A DNA stretch of 60,475 nt from an uncultured Eubacteriales bacterium. Its GTDB lineage: Bacteria > Bacillota > Clostridia > Oscillospirales > CAG-272. A program made the translations under genes and the position numbers. The notes beneath the pieces were generated by a model that had not been told where the DNA came from, did not search any database, and was given only the letters and a program-made list of their open reading frames with translations. Below, in pieces: positions 33,984-42,530 of this stretch. Positions within the stretch are counted from its first letter, which is position 1. Each line of letters begins with the position of its first letter. The DNA lies in NCBI GenBank assembly GCA_934432675.1, contig CAKRYT010000008.1, positions 1 through 60,475 on the forward strand, read 5' to 3'.

Positions 33984-34646
33984 TCAGAGGTATTCCGTCG
34001 CGCTCTTGACGAGGGAGGCGGAGGTGATGCCGTCGATCGCCGAGAGGGCGGTGAGGAACTGATCGTCCGTTTTGAGACGCACCTCGAAGATGAGTTCCAG
34101 GTGGCCGCCCATGACGGATTTGGATTTGAGTTTATGCCGGGTGGTGGCGGCGGTGATGCACGCCATGGCGGCGGCTTCTGCCGACGGATCCCCCGAGACG
34201 AGCAGGGTGTAGGGGGCCCTCATGCGCGGCAGGCGACCGACGAGGAGGAGCACGGCGCAGATGAAGAGTACGCCGGGCAGGGCGATGCCGAGCAGGTTGG
34301 ACCCGCAGATGACGCCCGCCGAGACGGCGAGAAACATATAGGCGACGTCCATCGGCTCCTTGACCGCGGTGCGAAAACGGATGACCGACAGGGCACCGAG
34401 CGTGCCGAGCGAGAGATAGACGTTGGTACGCACCGCCATGATGAGCAGGGAAGTGATAAGGCACATGGTGAAGAGCGACGCGCAGAAGGAGCGGGAGAAG
34501 AGTGCCCCGCGGAAAGTCAGGCGATAGGAGACGCAGATCATCATGGCGCAGAGGAGCGCGCCGAGGACGATGAGGACGGTCTGGGGGAACGTCAGGCCGC
34601 TGTATGCGTCACTGAAAGCGGTTTTTAACATTTGTGCGAACGTCAT
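33984..34646 (-). CDS. DUF4956 membrane protein
   Basis: 220 residues with four membrane segments in the first 130 (FPQTVLIVLGALLCAMMICVSY, FSRSFCASLFTMCLITSLLIMAV, VAYMFLAVSAGVICGSNLL, IALPGVLFICAVLLLVG) and a cytosolic C-terminal alpha/beta domain. The loop SLGTLGALSVIRFRTAVKEP is the family signature. Ribosome site GGAGG. It follows the VTC gene by 21 bp and belongs to the same operon; in Firmicutes this pair usually sits with CotH-like kinase proteins, which are absent here. Function unknown, possibly polyphosphate export or anchoring of the polymerase. Confidence 0.85.
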   Translation of the reverse strand: MTFAQMLKTAFSDAYSGLTFPQTVLIVLGALLCAMMICVSYRLTFRGALFSRSFCASLFTMCLITSLLIMAVRTNVYLSLGTLGALSVIRFRTAVKEPMDVAYMFLAVSAGVICGSNLLGIALPGVLFICAVLLLVGRLPRMRAPYTLLVSGDPSAEAAAMACITAATTRHKLKSKSVMGGHLELIFEVRLKTDDQFLTALSAIDGITSASLVKSATEYL

Positions 34647-34667
34647 GGGAAACCTCCGTTGATGGTT

Positions 34668-35366
34668 TTACAGGGTGCGCGAGCGCACGTATTTGCAGTT
34701 GGCGGTGGCGGGCATACAATCCCGCGGAAGCAGGTCGGCGACGAACTCGGGCAAAAAGCGGTTATACTTGACTTCCAGCAGTACGACGTCGCGCGGGAGC
34801 AGGGGGCGGAGCGGCGGGTGTGTGAAGAGGTCGCGCGCCGTATCCGAGCCGCGCAGGTCGGTGTCCAGCGTGACACGCACGCGCTCGATCGGGTGAATGA
34901 ACGTCTCCCTCTCGTAGACCACGAGGGAGCGCGGACGGTAGCCCGCGGTGCGGATGTCACAGTACAGCTGTTTGGCCAGTTCGTTCTCATAACCGAGGAG
35001 CGGCGCGGGGTCGCCCGCGACCAGGCGGTCATAGTCGGCGCGGGTGATGGCGAACGAGGTCTTGCGCGAGATGCGCCCGTCCTTGCGCTTACACTCCACG
35101 CTGATAAAGTCGTCGGAGCCGTTGTAGGCGCGGATGCGGTACTTTTTGCGGGCGTTCACGCCCAGGAGCGAGCCGATGAGCGAATGCTCCTCGCGGTCGT
35201 CGAGATACAGGCTCGCGATGGTGTAATGCCGCCGCGCGTCCGAGTGGGGGTCCCGCCCGAGGATGGGGTCCAACCGCGCACGGAGTGCCGCCGCCTCACT
35301 GGGGGAGAGGAAATACTTTTGTTCAATGCGGTAGCCGGGTGTTTCGGCGAGCGCGCAAGGGTTCAT
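34668..35366 (-). CDS. VTC-domain polyphosphate polymerase-like protein
   Basis: 232 residues with the VTC/triphosphate-tunnel fold: RIEQKYFLSPSEAAALRARL at the N-terminus, YTIASLYLDD, KKYRIRAYNG, FISVECKRKDGRISRKTS, the RPRSLVVYERETF segment and the final VVLLEVKYNRFLP. These are the strands with inward basic and acidic residues that bind ATP/polyphosphate in Vtc4. Start ATG 35366 follows GAGGAG. First gene of a two-gene operon with DUF4956. The ORF reads divergently from SpoVAF with about 185 bp between starts. Polyphosphate synthesis is the likely activity, not proven for the bacterial family. Confidence 0.88.
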   Translation of the reverse strand: MNPCALAETPGYRIEQKYFLSPSEAAALRARLDPILGRDPHSDARRHYTIASLYLDDREEHSLIGSLLGVNARKKYRIRAYNGSDDFISVECKRKDGRISRKTSFAITRADYDRLVAGDPAPLLGYENELAKQLYCDIRTAGYRPRSLVVYERETFIHPIERVRVTLDTDLRGSDTARDLFTHPPLRPLLPRDVVLLEVKYNRFLPEFVADLLPRDCMPATANCKYVRSRTL

Positions 35367-35551
35367 CGGTCGTCTCCTCTCAAAAAAATATACATTCATT
35401 TTACATGACCCGGGCATAAAAAGCAATCGCTTTTCCTCTTTTTCGTAGGTTTTGCATAAAAGGGGGCGGCGGTGGTTACACTCATCGACGAAAAGATTTG
35501 TACCTTTACCGTAACGGTGCAACCTTAACGGAGCCTAAAAGGAGACACGCT

Positions 35552-37018
35552 TTGCGGAAGTTTTCAGCCGACTATGCGGAAAATCGCGCCTATCTGCATA
35601 CTGTTCTGCGCGTAAAAGACAGTTTTGACCTCATCGAACGTCGGCTCCTCATCGGCAAGGACGAGTTGACGCTCTATTATATCGACGGCTTTGTCAAGGA
35701 CACCATCATGCAGCGGCTCATGCAGTTTTTCGTCGGACTCGACGGGCTGCCGCAGGGCACGGGGGCGGCACGGCAGTTCATCGACGCGAGCGTGCCGTAC
35801 GTGGAGGTGGACGCGACGGCGGAGTGCGAGACGGCGATCCTCTCGGTCATGAGCGGGGCGGTCGCCATGCTCGGCTCGACGTTCGGCGGCGAGGCGGTCG
35901 TGCTCGATGCCCGTACTTATCCGGCGCGCGAGACGGCGGAGCCCGAGAGCGACCGCGTCATGCAGGGGGCACGGGACGGTTTTGTGGAGACGCTGGTATA
36001 TAACACTGCGCTCATCCGTCGTCGCCTGCGCGACCCGCGCCTGACCATGCGTTACAAGAACGTCGGCGGCGCGTCCAAGACGGACATCGTGCTCTGCTAT
36101 ATGGACGGGGTCGCGGATGCGGACTATGTCGAAAAACTGTCGCGGCGGCTGGACGAGATCCGACCGAAGTCGCTCACGCTCGGTTTCCAGAGCCTCGCGG
36201 AGTGCCTGATCCCGAGACGCTGGTATAATCCTTTCCCTAAAATCCGCTCGACCGAGCGGCCGGACGTCGCGGCGGCACAACTTGTGGAGGGCAGCGTGCT
36301 CATCCTCTGTGACACGTCGCCGCAGGTCATGATCCTGCCGACCGCCATTTTCGACTTCTTGCAGGAAACGGACGACTTCTATTTCCCGCCCGTAACGGGG
36401 ACGTATCTGCGCCTCTTGCGGTTTATCATTTTTTCGCTGTCGTTCATTCTTTCGCCGCTCTGGTATTACCTTGTCCGCCACGCGGAATTGCTCCCGGCGG
36501 CATGGCAGTTCGTCGTACCCGATCAACCGGGGGATTTTCCGCTGCTGCTCCAACTTTTCCTTGTGGAGTTCGCGATCGACGCGCTCAAACTCGCGAGCAT
36601 GAATACCCCGAATCTCCTTTCGAACTCGCTTTCGGTGATCGGGGGGCTCATCCTCGGGGATTTCGCGGTCACGATCGGGTGGCTCTCGCCGGACGTCATT
36701 TTCTATATGGCGGTCATTGCCATCGCGGGCTTTTCCCAGCAGAGTCATGAACTTTCGTACGCCGTCAAGTTTCTGCGACTCGCGACCCTGACGCTGACGG
36801 CGTTGTTTGACCTCCCGGGGCTCATCATCGGGTGCCTGCTCATCCCCCTGCTCATCGTCACCAACCGCACGCTCAACGGCTCGTTCAGTTATCTTTACCC
36901 GCTCATCCCGTGGAACGGGCGGGCGATGCTTCGACTGCTTTTCCGTGTGCGAAAGCAGGACGTCACGGTCACAAAAGGGGCACCGGAAGACCGCCCCGGC
37001 ACGGGGGCACAGAGTTGA
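35552..37018 (+). CDS. spoVAF: GerA/SpoVAF-type spore germination protein
   Basis: 488 residues beginning at TTG 35552, chosen because AAAAGGAG lies 8 bp before it and no ATG start has a ribosome site. A cytosolic N-terminal half (about 1-280) carries the GerA-family signature (LPQVMILPTAIFDFLQETDDFYFPP-type, KSLTLGFQSLAECLIPRRWYNPFPKIRSTERPD), followed by five membrane segments and the SpoVAF-like C-terminus (DLPGLIIGCLLIPLLIVTN, SYLYPLIPWNGRAMLRLLFR). It should sit in the spore inner membrane and help dipicolinate release. Unlike in Bacillus, it is not in a spoVA operon here. A GCATAA near 35453 could be part of a sigma-G promoter, but I see no matching -10. Confidence 0.88.
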   Translation: MRKFSADYAENRAYLHTVLRVKDSFDLIERRLLIGKDELTLYYIDGFVKDTIMQRLMQFFVGLDGLPQGTGAARQFIDASVPYVEVDATAECETAILSVMSGAVAMLGSTFGGEAVVLDARTYPARETAEPESDRVMQGARDGFVETLVYNTALIRRRLRDPRLTMRYKNVGGASKTDIVLCYMDGVADADYVEKLSRRLDEIRPKSLTLGFQSLAECLIPRRWYNPFPKIRSTERPDVAAAQLVEGSVLILCDTSPQVMILPTAIFDFLQETDDFYFPPVTGTYLRLLRFIIFSLSFILSPLWYYLVRHAELLPAAWQFVVPDQPGDFPLLLQLFLVEFAIDALKLASMNTPNLLSNSLSVIGGLILGDFAVTIGWLSPDVIFYMAVIAIAGFSQQSHELSYAVKFLRLATLTLTALFDLPGLIIGCLLIPLLIVTNRTLNGSFSYLYPLIPWNGRAMLRLLFRVRKQDVTVTKGAPEDRPGTGAQS

Positions 37019-37254
37019 CACTCCGTCCCCGCCCGTCTTTTCTGCCACGGCGCAGTCGTGCCCCCGGTCACCTTTGCCGGAGGTGCCCCGAGCGGGGACT
37101 CGGTCCCCGCCCGATCGTCCCCGCCGTGCGGCACTCTCGTCCTTTCGCGCAACACCTTTTCGGCACGGCGGGGGGAGGGGAGGCGGCGCGACACCTCTCC
37201 CGGTCGCGGGCAACGCCACGGATTTCCTCGGGAGGAAAAAACGCGAAAAAGTGC

Positions 37255-37283
37255 TTGACAAACAAATTCCCTTATGCTATGAT
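37255..37283 (+). promoter_or_regulatory. Promoter of tRNA-Gln
   Basis: TTGACA - 17 bp - TATGAT, 18 bp before the tRNA 5' end. Confidence 0.8.
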
Positions 37284-37301
37284 ATGTCATGCTTTTAAGA
37301 A

Positions 37302-37377
37302 TGCGGCATCGCCAAGCGGTAAGGCAACGGACTCTGACTCCGTCATTTCCTAGGTTCGAATCCTAGTGCCGCAGCCA
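37302..37377 (+). tRNA. tRNA-Gln (CTG)
   Basis: 76 bases with encoded CCA; acceptor TGCGGCA/TGCCGCA, anticodon loop CTCTGAC, T-loop GGTTCGAATCC. The 5' U and acceptor pattern are usual for Gln. Confidence 0.92.
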
Positions 37378-37412
37378 AAAAAACGCCACCCCTTTGCGGG
37401 TGGCGTTTTTTT
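37378..37412 (+). terminator. Terminator of tRNA-Gln
   Basis: AAAAAACGCCACCC / GGGTGGCGTTTTTTT hairpin with loop CTTTGC. Confidence 0.9.
37393..37404. repeat. Left 12-bp direct repeat of the AT-rich island
   Basis: TTTGCGGGTGGC, repeated at 39817-39828. The two copies bracket the AT-rich segment. Short and GC-rich, so chance is possible. Confidence 0.4.
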
Positions 37413-37660
37413 GTCCACGTCACTGCGGATCCGGGCCTGGTCGCGTGCGTAGCCACGCGACCAGGTTCGCATGCCCGCCGCAGAGCGACACCCGCTCGCG
37501 AGGTGGCGGCAAGGCAGGGCATATTCGCGGAGCGAGTATTCTGGTGCCCGCCACCCCTTACGCTGGTTACCATAAAGAAGTTTATGGACATTGGTGTAAT
37601 GGGCGAGGAAAGACGGATAGTTGCAGATGATTCTGCTTCTATCCGTCTTTTCTTGTCTTT
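37413..37660. other. Spacer with a 12-bp hairpin and a terminator
   Basis: CCTGGTCGCGTG/CACGCGACCAGG at 37436-37465 and, at about 37608-37652, AAAGACGGATAG/CTATCCGTCTTT with inner GCAGA/TCTGC and T-rich flanks. No gene. The base composition turns AT-rich at about 37560. Confidence 0.55.
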
Positions 37661-37870
37661 TCAGACGGCGTGAAGCATTCCGATATGCGTAAAGTATATG
37701 TCGATCTGCTGTGTAGCGGATTTGCTATGCTTTGCGCTTTTTTCGTGTATCACGATCTTGGATATAAATGTTCGGATGATCTCGGGCGTGAGTGCTTCGA
37801 TATTAATAAATTTTTTCGCGAGAGCTTCATCTGTCCGATTGTGTAAGTTTTTTGATGAATGACATGTTCT
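37661..37870 (-). pseudogene. C-terminal remnant of a large serine recombinase (DUF4368 part)
   Basis: A 69-codon open stretch on the minus strand without a start codon reads INIEALTPEIIRTFISKIVI, then HEKSAKHSKSATQQIDIYFT and HIGMLHAV stop. The pattern LTPEI..FI.KI.VHE...... ..QQIDIYF..IG is typical of the extreme C-terminus of large serine recombinases that move Clostridia integrative elements. An in-frame stop precedes it at 37871. The catalytic and zinc domains are gone, so this is a fossil of a mobile element that probably brought in the neighbouring AT-rich sigma-like gene. Confidence 0.75.
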
Positions 37871-37880
37871 TCATCTACCG

Positions 37881-37908
37881 TGTGAAATTCATAACTTTAT
37901 GGTATAAT
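37881..37908 (+). promoter_or_regulatory. Promoter-like boxes in front of the extended sigma factor
   Basis: TGTGAA - 16 bp - TATAAT with TG before the -10; -35 weak. Confidence 0.45.
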
Positions 37909-37988
37909 ATTCTTAAATTCGACCTGACATTTATGTAAACGCACGGACTATATAAGTGAAAGCATTGATCAATCGCTTGGAGAAACAA

Positions 37989-39614
37989 ATGAAAAAAAGA
38001 GACTTGCTGAAATTTTTTGATGACGACTTGCTTGACAAGCTATTTGGCTTTTGTTATGCAAGAACAAATGATAGCTACGAAGCAGAGGAGCTTTGCTCGG
38101 ATATTGTTTATGCTCTCGTAAAAGCTGCAAATAGTGACGGAGAGATAGAAAGTATTTATCCATTTATTTGGAGAGTTGCACATAACGTCTATGCTGACTT
38201 TTCAAACAATCGCAGAAAGCGCACAGAGACTATATATGAGGGTGATTCCGAAGAAATCTTGCTCCAAATTGCAGAAGAAGACTATTCGGATGATACGACC
38301 GAGCTTTTAAGATCTGTATATCGCAGAGTGGCTTTCTTAACAAAAGCATATCGAGAAGTAATGATTATGTTCTACATAGACGGTCTTTCCACGGCTCAGA
38401 TAGCTAATGCACAAGGAACAAGTGAAGGTGCTGTTCGTCAAAGACTATTTTCGGCAAGACAAAAGATCAGAAGTGAGGTAGAAGAAATGGGAGAAACTTA
38501 TAATAAGCCCGTGGCGCTTGATAAAATTCATTACGTGATTTGGGGAACCGGCAGCCCTTCATGGGGAGATCCGCGTAATGTATGCACGAGAATGTTCTCA
38601 AATCACATCGTATGGCTTTGCCGCAAGAAACCGATGAGTGCTTCTGAAATCGCAGAGGAACTAAATGTTCCTACCGTATATGTTGAAGAAGAACTTGAAA
38701 TCCTCCGTAAAGGTGAAAACGGAAAGTATGGTTTTCTTCGCCGCTTGGATAACGGCAAATATGCGCTTAATTTCATTTTGCTTGATAAGGATGTATTCGA
38801 AAAAGCAAATGCAATTTATACAGAGCAGTTGCCAAAGATCTGCGAAACGATATCAACCTACATAGAGGAACATAAAGCCGAGTACCTTGCTTTTCCGTAT
38901 CTAAACAAGAAAGTAGATATTAATCTGATTCTGTGGCAGCAGATATTCAATATTGCAGATGCCTTTTCGTACTGCGTTCAATGTGCATTAGAGAAAAATC
39001 ATTTTGTTGATGTTGAAAAAACGGATCGTCCTTTTAGTGTGTTTGGATATGTGGACAACGGTAAGTATTACGGTGCCGGATGGGATGGTGTTGATGCCCA
39101 AAATGTGTGTGGCTTCTCTAACGTTCATCTTGATAATATCTATATCACACGTATTAAGAGACACTTTAGTTGCGGTCTAAACGTTTCTAACGAGCCTAAG
39201 ATTCAACTTGCACTTCGTGCGATTGAAGGGCTTGATATTACCTCGTTGTCAGAAACGGAAAAAGAGCACGCAGCAAAAGCGATTGAGTGTGGTTATTTGT
39301 ACCGCGACGGAGATATGCTTTACACCAAGATTCTCGTAAGCTCTCTTTCCGATAGAAACAGCCTTTTTGATATAAGCAACGCTTTGCGGAACGGACATTT
39401 TAATGCGGATGCGGAAATCGTTGCTGAGAAAGTTGCAACGCTGATTAAGAAATCTGTTCCTGATTATCTCCTTGGAGAATGGAGATTGGCGAATAATCTT
39501 GCGAGTATGCCCGTTCTTGACGCGGTTGTTGAATGTCTTATCGAAAAAGGCGTATTAACACCTCCCGAAGATGGAATCGGAGCAGAAGGCTGTTGGATGA
39601 GCGTTGAAAAGTAA
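37989..39614 (+). CDS. Sigma-70-like protein with a large unknown C-terminal extension
   Basis: 541 residues from ATG 37989 (ribosome site TTGGAG at 6 bp; the in-frame GTG at 37956 has none). Residues 1-170 are an ECF-like sigma factor: region 2 (LFGFCYARTNDSYEAEELCSD, YPFIWRVAHNVYADFSNNRRK) and region 4 (YREVMIMFYIDGLSTAQIANA, GTSEGAVRQRLFSARQKIRSE). A short winged-helix-like segment follows (MSASEIAEELNVPTVYVEEELEIL), then about 300 residues without a family I know, some with a strand-rich look (HFVDVEKTDRPFSVFGYVDNG). AT-rich codons unlike the chromosome on both sides and the adjacent recombinase remnant show horizontal arrival. The extension may sense a ligand. Confidence 0.75.
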   Translation: MKKRDLLKFFDDDLLDKLFGFCYARTNDSYEAEELCSDIVYALVKAANSDGEIESIYPFIWRVAHNVYADFSNNRRKRTETIYEGDSEEILLQIAEEDYSDDTTELLRSVYRRVAFLTKAYREVMIMFYIDGLSTAQIANAQGTSEGAVRQRLFSARQKIRSEVEEMGETYNKPVALDKIHYVIWGTGSPSWGDPRNVCTRMFSNHIVWLCRKKPMSASEIAEELNVPTVYVEEELEILRKGENGKYGFLRRLDNGKYALNFILLDKDVFEKANAIYTEQLPKICETISTYIEEHKAEYLAFPYLNKKVDINLILWQQIFNIADAFSYCVQCALEKNHFVDVEKTDRPFSVFGYVDNGKYYGAGWDGVDAQNVCGFSNVHLDNIYITRIKRHFSCGLNVSNEPKIQLALRAIEGLDITSLSETEKEHAAKAIECGYLYRDGDMLYTKILVSSLSDRNSLFDISNALRNGHFNADAEIVAEKVATLIKKSVPDYLLGEWRLANNLASMPVLDAVVECLIEKGVLTPPEDGIGAEGCWMSVEK

Positions 39615-39720
39615 AACGGATACCGCCGAGAGTAACCATTTGGTCGCTCTCGGCAGTATATACCCACGCAGTTCTTTACTCTTTGTTTTCTCCGCCTCAA
39701 ATTTTGGAGGGTGAAGCATA

Positions 39721-39765
39721 AAGAAAATCCGTCATAGACTTTTGGTCCATGACGGATTTTCTTTG
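39721..39765 (+). terminator. Terminator after the extended sigma gene
   Basis: AAAGAAAATCCGTCAT/ATGACGGATTTTCTTT with inner GAC/GTC pairs. Marks about 110 bp after the stop codon. Confidence 0.85.
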
Positions 39766-39816
39766 CTCGGCTCTATCAATCGGTTGTCTTGTAAACTTCC
39801 TTATGACAACGAGCCT

Positions 39817-39828
39817 TTTGCGGGTGGC
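39817..39828. repeat. Right 12-bp direct repeat of the AT-rich island
   Basis: TTTGCGGGTGGC, the counterpart of 37393-37404. Confidence 0.4.
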
Positions 39829-39843
39829 AGAACGGAAGAACGT

Positions 39844-39876
39844 AAGAAGGCGGTCGCCCTCGGCGACCGCCTTCTT
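39844..39876. terminator. Hairpin downstream of the GH13 gene
   Basis: 15-bp stem AAGAAGGCGGTCGCC/GGCGACCGCCTTCTT, loop CTC. T-rich on the minus strand side, so it can end the GH13 transcript. The rest of 39615-39997 has no gene. Confidence 0.7.
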
Positions 39877-39997
39877 ATGCGGGGGGTGGGAAACGGACCC
39901 TTCCGCGGGGGCGCGAAACATGACGTGACCGGCCCCTTCGCGGGGCCCCGGCACCCGCCCGGGGCGCGGGCGGGTGCGTATGTTTTCGGCGGAGCGG

Positions 39998-41338
39998 TTA
40001 TTCCTCCGAGAACACGACGTAGCCGTGGGGGCCGAGGGCGATCGTGCCGTCCGCGCGGGGCTCGGCGTGGTTGGAGAACAGCACCTTGCCGCGGGGCATC
40101 CGGTCAAGGGTGGTCGTGACGGCGTCGCGGGTCACGTTTCCGACGAAGGTTATGCGCCTGTCCCCGTGCGCGCGGGCAAACGAGAAGACCGCCCCCTCTT
40201 CGTCGGTGTGCGCGGGGAATTCGGTACTGCCGTAGCAGAGCACGTCGCTCTCGCGACGGAGGCGGTTGAGGGCCGTCATGATCTCCATACGGCGTGCGCG
40301 CGCCTCGGGCTCGGCCGTGTGGTGCCGGTCGGTCACTTGGTACTTGCCGGGGTGGAAACGGTTGGCGAACATACTCACTTTCGCGGTGTCCGCGAGTTCG
40401 TTGCCGGCGTAGACCATCGGGATGCAGTCGAGCAGATAGTTCATCACCTGGATCATCTCCATGCCGTCATGACCCGCCAGGATCTCGATGCGCTCGGGCC
40501 AGTCGGTCACGGTATCGTGGTTGTCCATGTCGAAGAGCAGTTTGGCACCTGCCGGGACCTTTGCTTTCAGGCGTCCGAACAGGTCCGTGAAATCGGCCAC
40601 GGTCTTCTCCCCAGTCAGGATCCCGTACAGGACGTCGTGCCAGGCAGAGCAATAGGCACTGTCAAAACCGCGCAGGAGATAACTCCAATTACACCCCTCG
40701 TTGATGAGGACCGCATCGGGTTTGACGAGGCGCATACGGCGGCGCGCCTCGACCCAGAAGTCGATCGGGACACCGTCTCCCACGTCGCAGCGGAAACCGT
40801 CCACGTCGATCTCACCGAGGTAGTAGAGCATATTGCAATAGAGATATTCGCGCATGCCGTCCGACGTAAAGTCAATGCAGGGGAAATTCCACACGGTGCA
40901 GACGGTGTTGCCCTCCGCATCCTGTTTTGCAAAATCGGGGTGCCGCCGGAGAATCGGCGCATTCGGCCCGATATGCAGATACACGAGGTCGAGCAGTACC
41001 TTCATCCCGCGGTCGTGCGCGGCGGTGACGAGGTCACGCAGGTCATCCATCGTGCCGTACTCGGGGTCAATCTTGTAGTAGTTGTTGATGCGGTAGGGAT
41101 TCTTCGGGTTATCGGTCCCCGACGCCTTCTGCCGCGTGCTCCAATAGGCGCGGTCGGTCGAATCGTCCTCCTCAAAAATCGGGCAGAGGTAAATGACGCC
41201 GAAACCGAGTTCCGAGAGGGACGGGAGTTCCTCCGTGATCGATCGGATGGTCCCCTCCCGCGAGAACGTCCGCGGGTTGATCTGGTAAACGGCCGAGCGG
41301 CTGAGCCACTCCGGCGGGCAAACGGCGGTAAATTTCAT
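39998..41338 (-). CDS. GH13 family alpha-amylase-like glycoside hydrolase
   Basis: 446 residues, no signal peptide, so intracellular. (beta/alpha)8 barrel motifs: region I DLVYLHIGPNA, region II DGFRCDVGDG with nucleophile Asp (about residue 184), acid/base Glu in VLINEGCNW (about 212) and region IV DMDNHD (about 270). The usual His of region I (DxxxNH) is DLVYLH. The C-terminal 70 residues are the beta domain (VFSFARAHGDRRITFVGNVTRD). Start ATG 41338 follows GGGAGA. It is divergent from an AraC regulator, which probably induces it on an oligosaccharide. Substrate unknown; likely alpha-glucan or trehalose-like sugars. Confidence 0.9.
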   Translation of the reverse strand: MKFTAVCPPEWLSRSAVYQINPRTFSREGTIRSITEELPSLSELGFGVIYLCPIFEEDDSTDRAYWSTRQKASGTDNPKNPYRINNYYKIDPEYGTMDDLRDLVTAAHDRGMKVLLDLVYLHIGPNAPILRRHPDFAKQDAEGNTVCTVWNFPCIDFTSDGMREYLYCNMLYYLGEIDVDGFRCDVGDGVPIDFWVEARRRMRLVKPDAVLINEGCNWSYLLRGFDSAYCSAWHDVLYGILTGEKTVADFTDLFGRLKAKVPAGAKLLFDMDNHDTVTDWPERIEILAGHDGMEMIQVMNYLLDCIPMVYAGNELADTAKVSMFANRFHPGKYQVTDRHHTAEPEARARRMEIMTALNRLRRESDVLCYGSTEFPAHTDEEGAVFSFARAHGDRRITFVGNVTRDAVTTTLDRMPRGKVLFSNHAEPRADGTIALGPHGYVVFSEE

Positions 41339-41355
41339 GTCTGTCTCCCTTCGGC

Positions 41356-41384
41356 TTGACAAAGTGTGCAAAACTCTATACTAT
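41356..41384 (+). promoter_or_regulatory. Promoter toward the AraC gene
   Basis: TTGACA - 17 bp - TACTAT, followed by an 80-base leader. Confidence 0.6.
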
Positions 41385-41423
41385 AAAATATGATACGATA
41401 GAAACGGGCTTTTTTCGTTACAT

Positions 41424-41452
41424 ATATTACGCTTTTTAGAAAAAATATTACG
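41424..41452. promoter_or_regulatory. Direct-repeat AraC operator candidate
   Basis: ATATTACG at 41424-41431 and at 41445-41452, exactly 21 bp apart, as AraC dimers or tandem HTHs like. It lies in the divergent region, just before the AraC start codon. Confidence 0.6.
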
Positions 41453-41470
41453 ATGATGGATAGGTGCTCT

Positions 41471-42349
41471 ATGGAAAGCGTCACGCATACGGTCGGGGAA
41501 ATATTCCTCCCCGACGGCAAATCGCTGCTCAAAATGTGGGAGGTGAACGTCTCCCCCGGCGAGCGCGACTTCACCCGACACTCGCACCTGCGTTTTGAGA
41601 TCGCCGCCGTGAACAGCGGCGAGGGCGTATACCGGACGGAGGGGGCCGTGTACCCCATGCGGGAGGGGGACGTCTTCGTGTTCTCCTCCAACGAGGTGCA
41701 CTGCATCACCGGGGTGTCGGACGGGGGGATGTCTCTGACCAACCTGCACTTTGAGCCGCGGTATCTGACCGAAACGCACGGGGATGCCCCGTTCATCCGC
41801 CTTTGTTTTTCGCACGCCCCGCAGTTCTGCAACCGCATCCCCGCGGAGGCGGCGGGGACGCTGCGGGAGACGCTGCGCGGGATCCGTGAGGAGTTTCTCG
41901 GCGGCGGGGCGTACGTCCCCGAGGCGGTGCGCGCCCGGCTGGACCTCGCCCTCATCGAACTGCTCCGTCATCACGGGTACTGTGAGGGGGAGACGGTCGA
42001 CAGCCAGCGGGGGGCATACTGCAATATGCTCGCGGTCTTCGGCTACATCGACGCGCATCTGGACGGCGAGTTACGCCTCTCGGAACTGGCGGCGGTCGCG
42101 GGGTACAGCCCCAACTACTTTTCACACCTGTTCGGGGAAATCAACGGCTATTCGCTGTGGGATTATATCACCGTGCGGCGGGTGGAAAAGGGCGTCCGAC
42201 TGCTGACGTCGGGCGAGGATCTGACGATGGTGGAAATCGCGATGCAATGCGGTTTCAATAACACGGTCAACTTCAACCGGGCATTCAAGCGACAGAAGGG
42301 CATCACCCCGGGTGCGCTCAGACGGAACCCGAAACTGCTCGCTCACTGA
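41471..42349 (+). CDS. AraC-family transcription regulator
   Basis: 292 residues from ATG 41471 (weak AGGTG upstream; ATG 41453 is an alternative without ribosome site). Cupin-like N-terminal sensor (RHSHLRFEIAAVNSGEGVYRTEG, YPMREGDVFVFSSNEVHCI) and C-terminal double helix-turn-helix (about 195-290: IDAHLDGELRLSELAAVAGYSPNYFSHLFGEINGY, VEIAMQCGFNNTVNFNRAFKRQKGITPGALRR). A sugar-type effector is likely from the cupin. It is divergent from the GH13 gene. Confidence 0.88.
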   Translation: MESVTHTVGEIFLPDGKSLLKMWEVNVSPGERDFTRHSHLRFEIAAVNSGEGVYRTEGAVYPMREGDVFVFSSNEVHCITGVSDGGMSLTNLHFEPRYLTETHGDAPFIRLCFSHAPQFCNRIPAEAAGTLRETLRGIREEFLGGGAYVPEAVRARLDLALIELLRHHGYCEGETVDSQRGAYCNMLAVFGYIDAHLDGELRLSELAAVAGYSPNYFSHLFGEINGYSLWDYITVRRVEKGVRLLTSGEDLTMVEIAMQCGFNNTVNFNRAFKRQKGITPGALRRNPKLLAH

Positions 42350-42453
42350 CGGGGGGCCGCCGGCGCGTGGCGGCTCGTTGGGGGTCACGCGGGGAGCCGA
42401 CGAAATCACCCGCGGGCGTCCGAAAGTCGCCCGCAGATATGCAACGAAAAAGC

Positions 42454-42478
42454 GGCGGTCGCCCGAGGGGCGACCGCC
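42454..42478. terminator. Hairpin between AraC and PerR genes
   Basis: GGCGGTCGCCC/GGGCGACCGCC in the convergent region, A-run on one side and TTTT on the other. Similar to the 39844 hairpin. Confidence 0.7.
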
Positions 42479-42530
42479 TGATTTTATCCGGCGGGAGTGT
42501 CTCCGCCGCCGCCCCGGCGGGCGTGCGACG

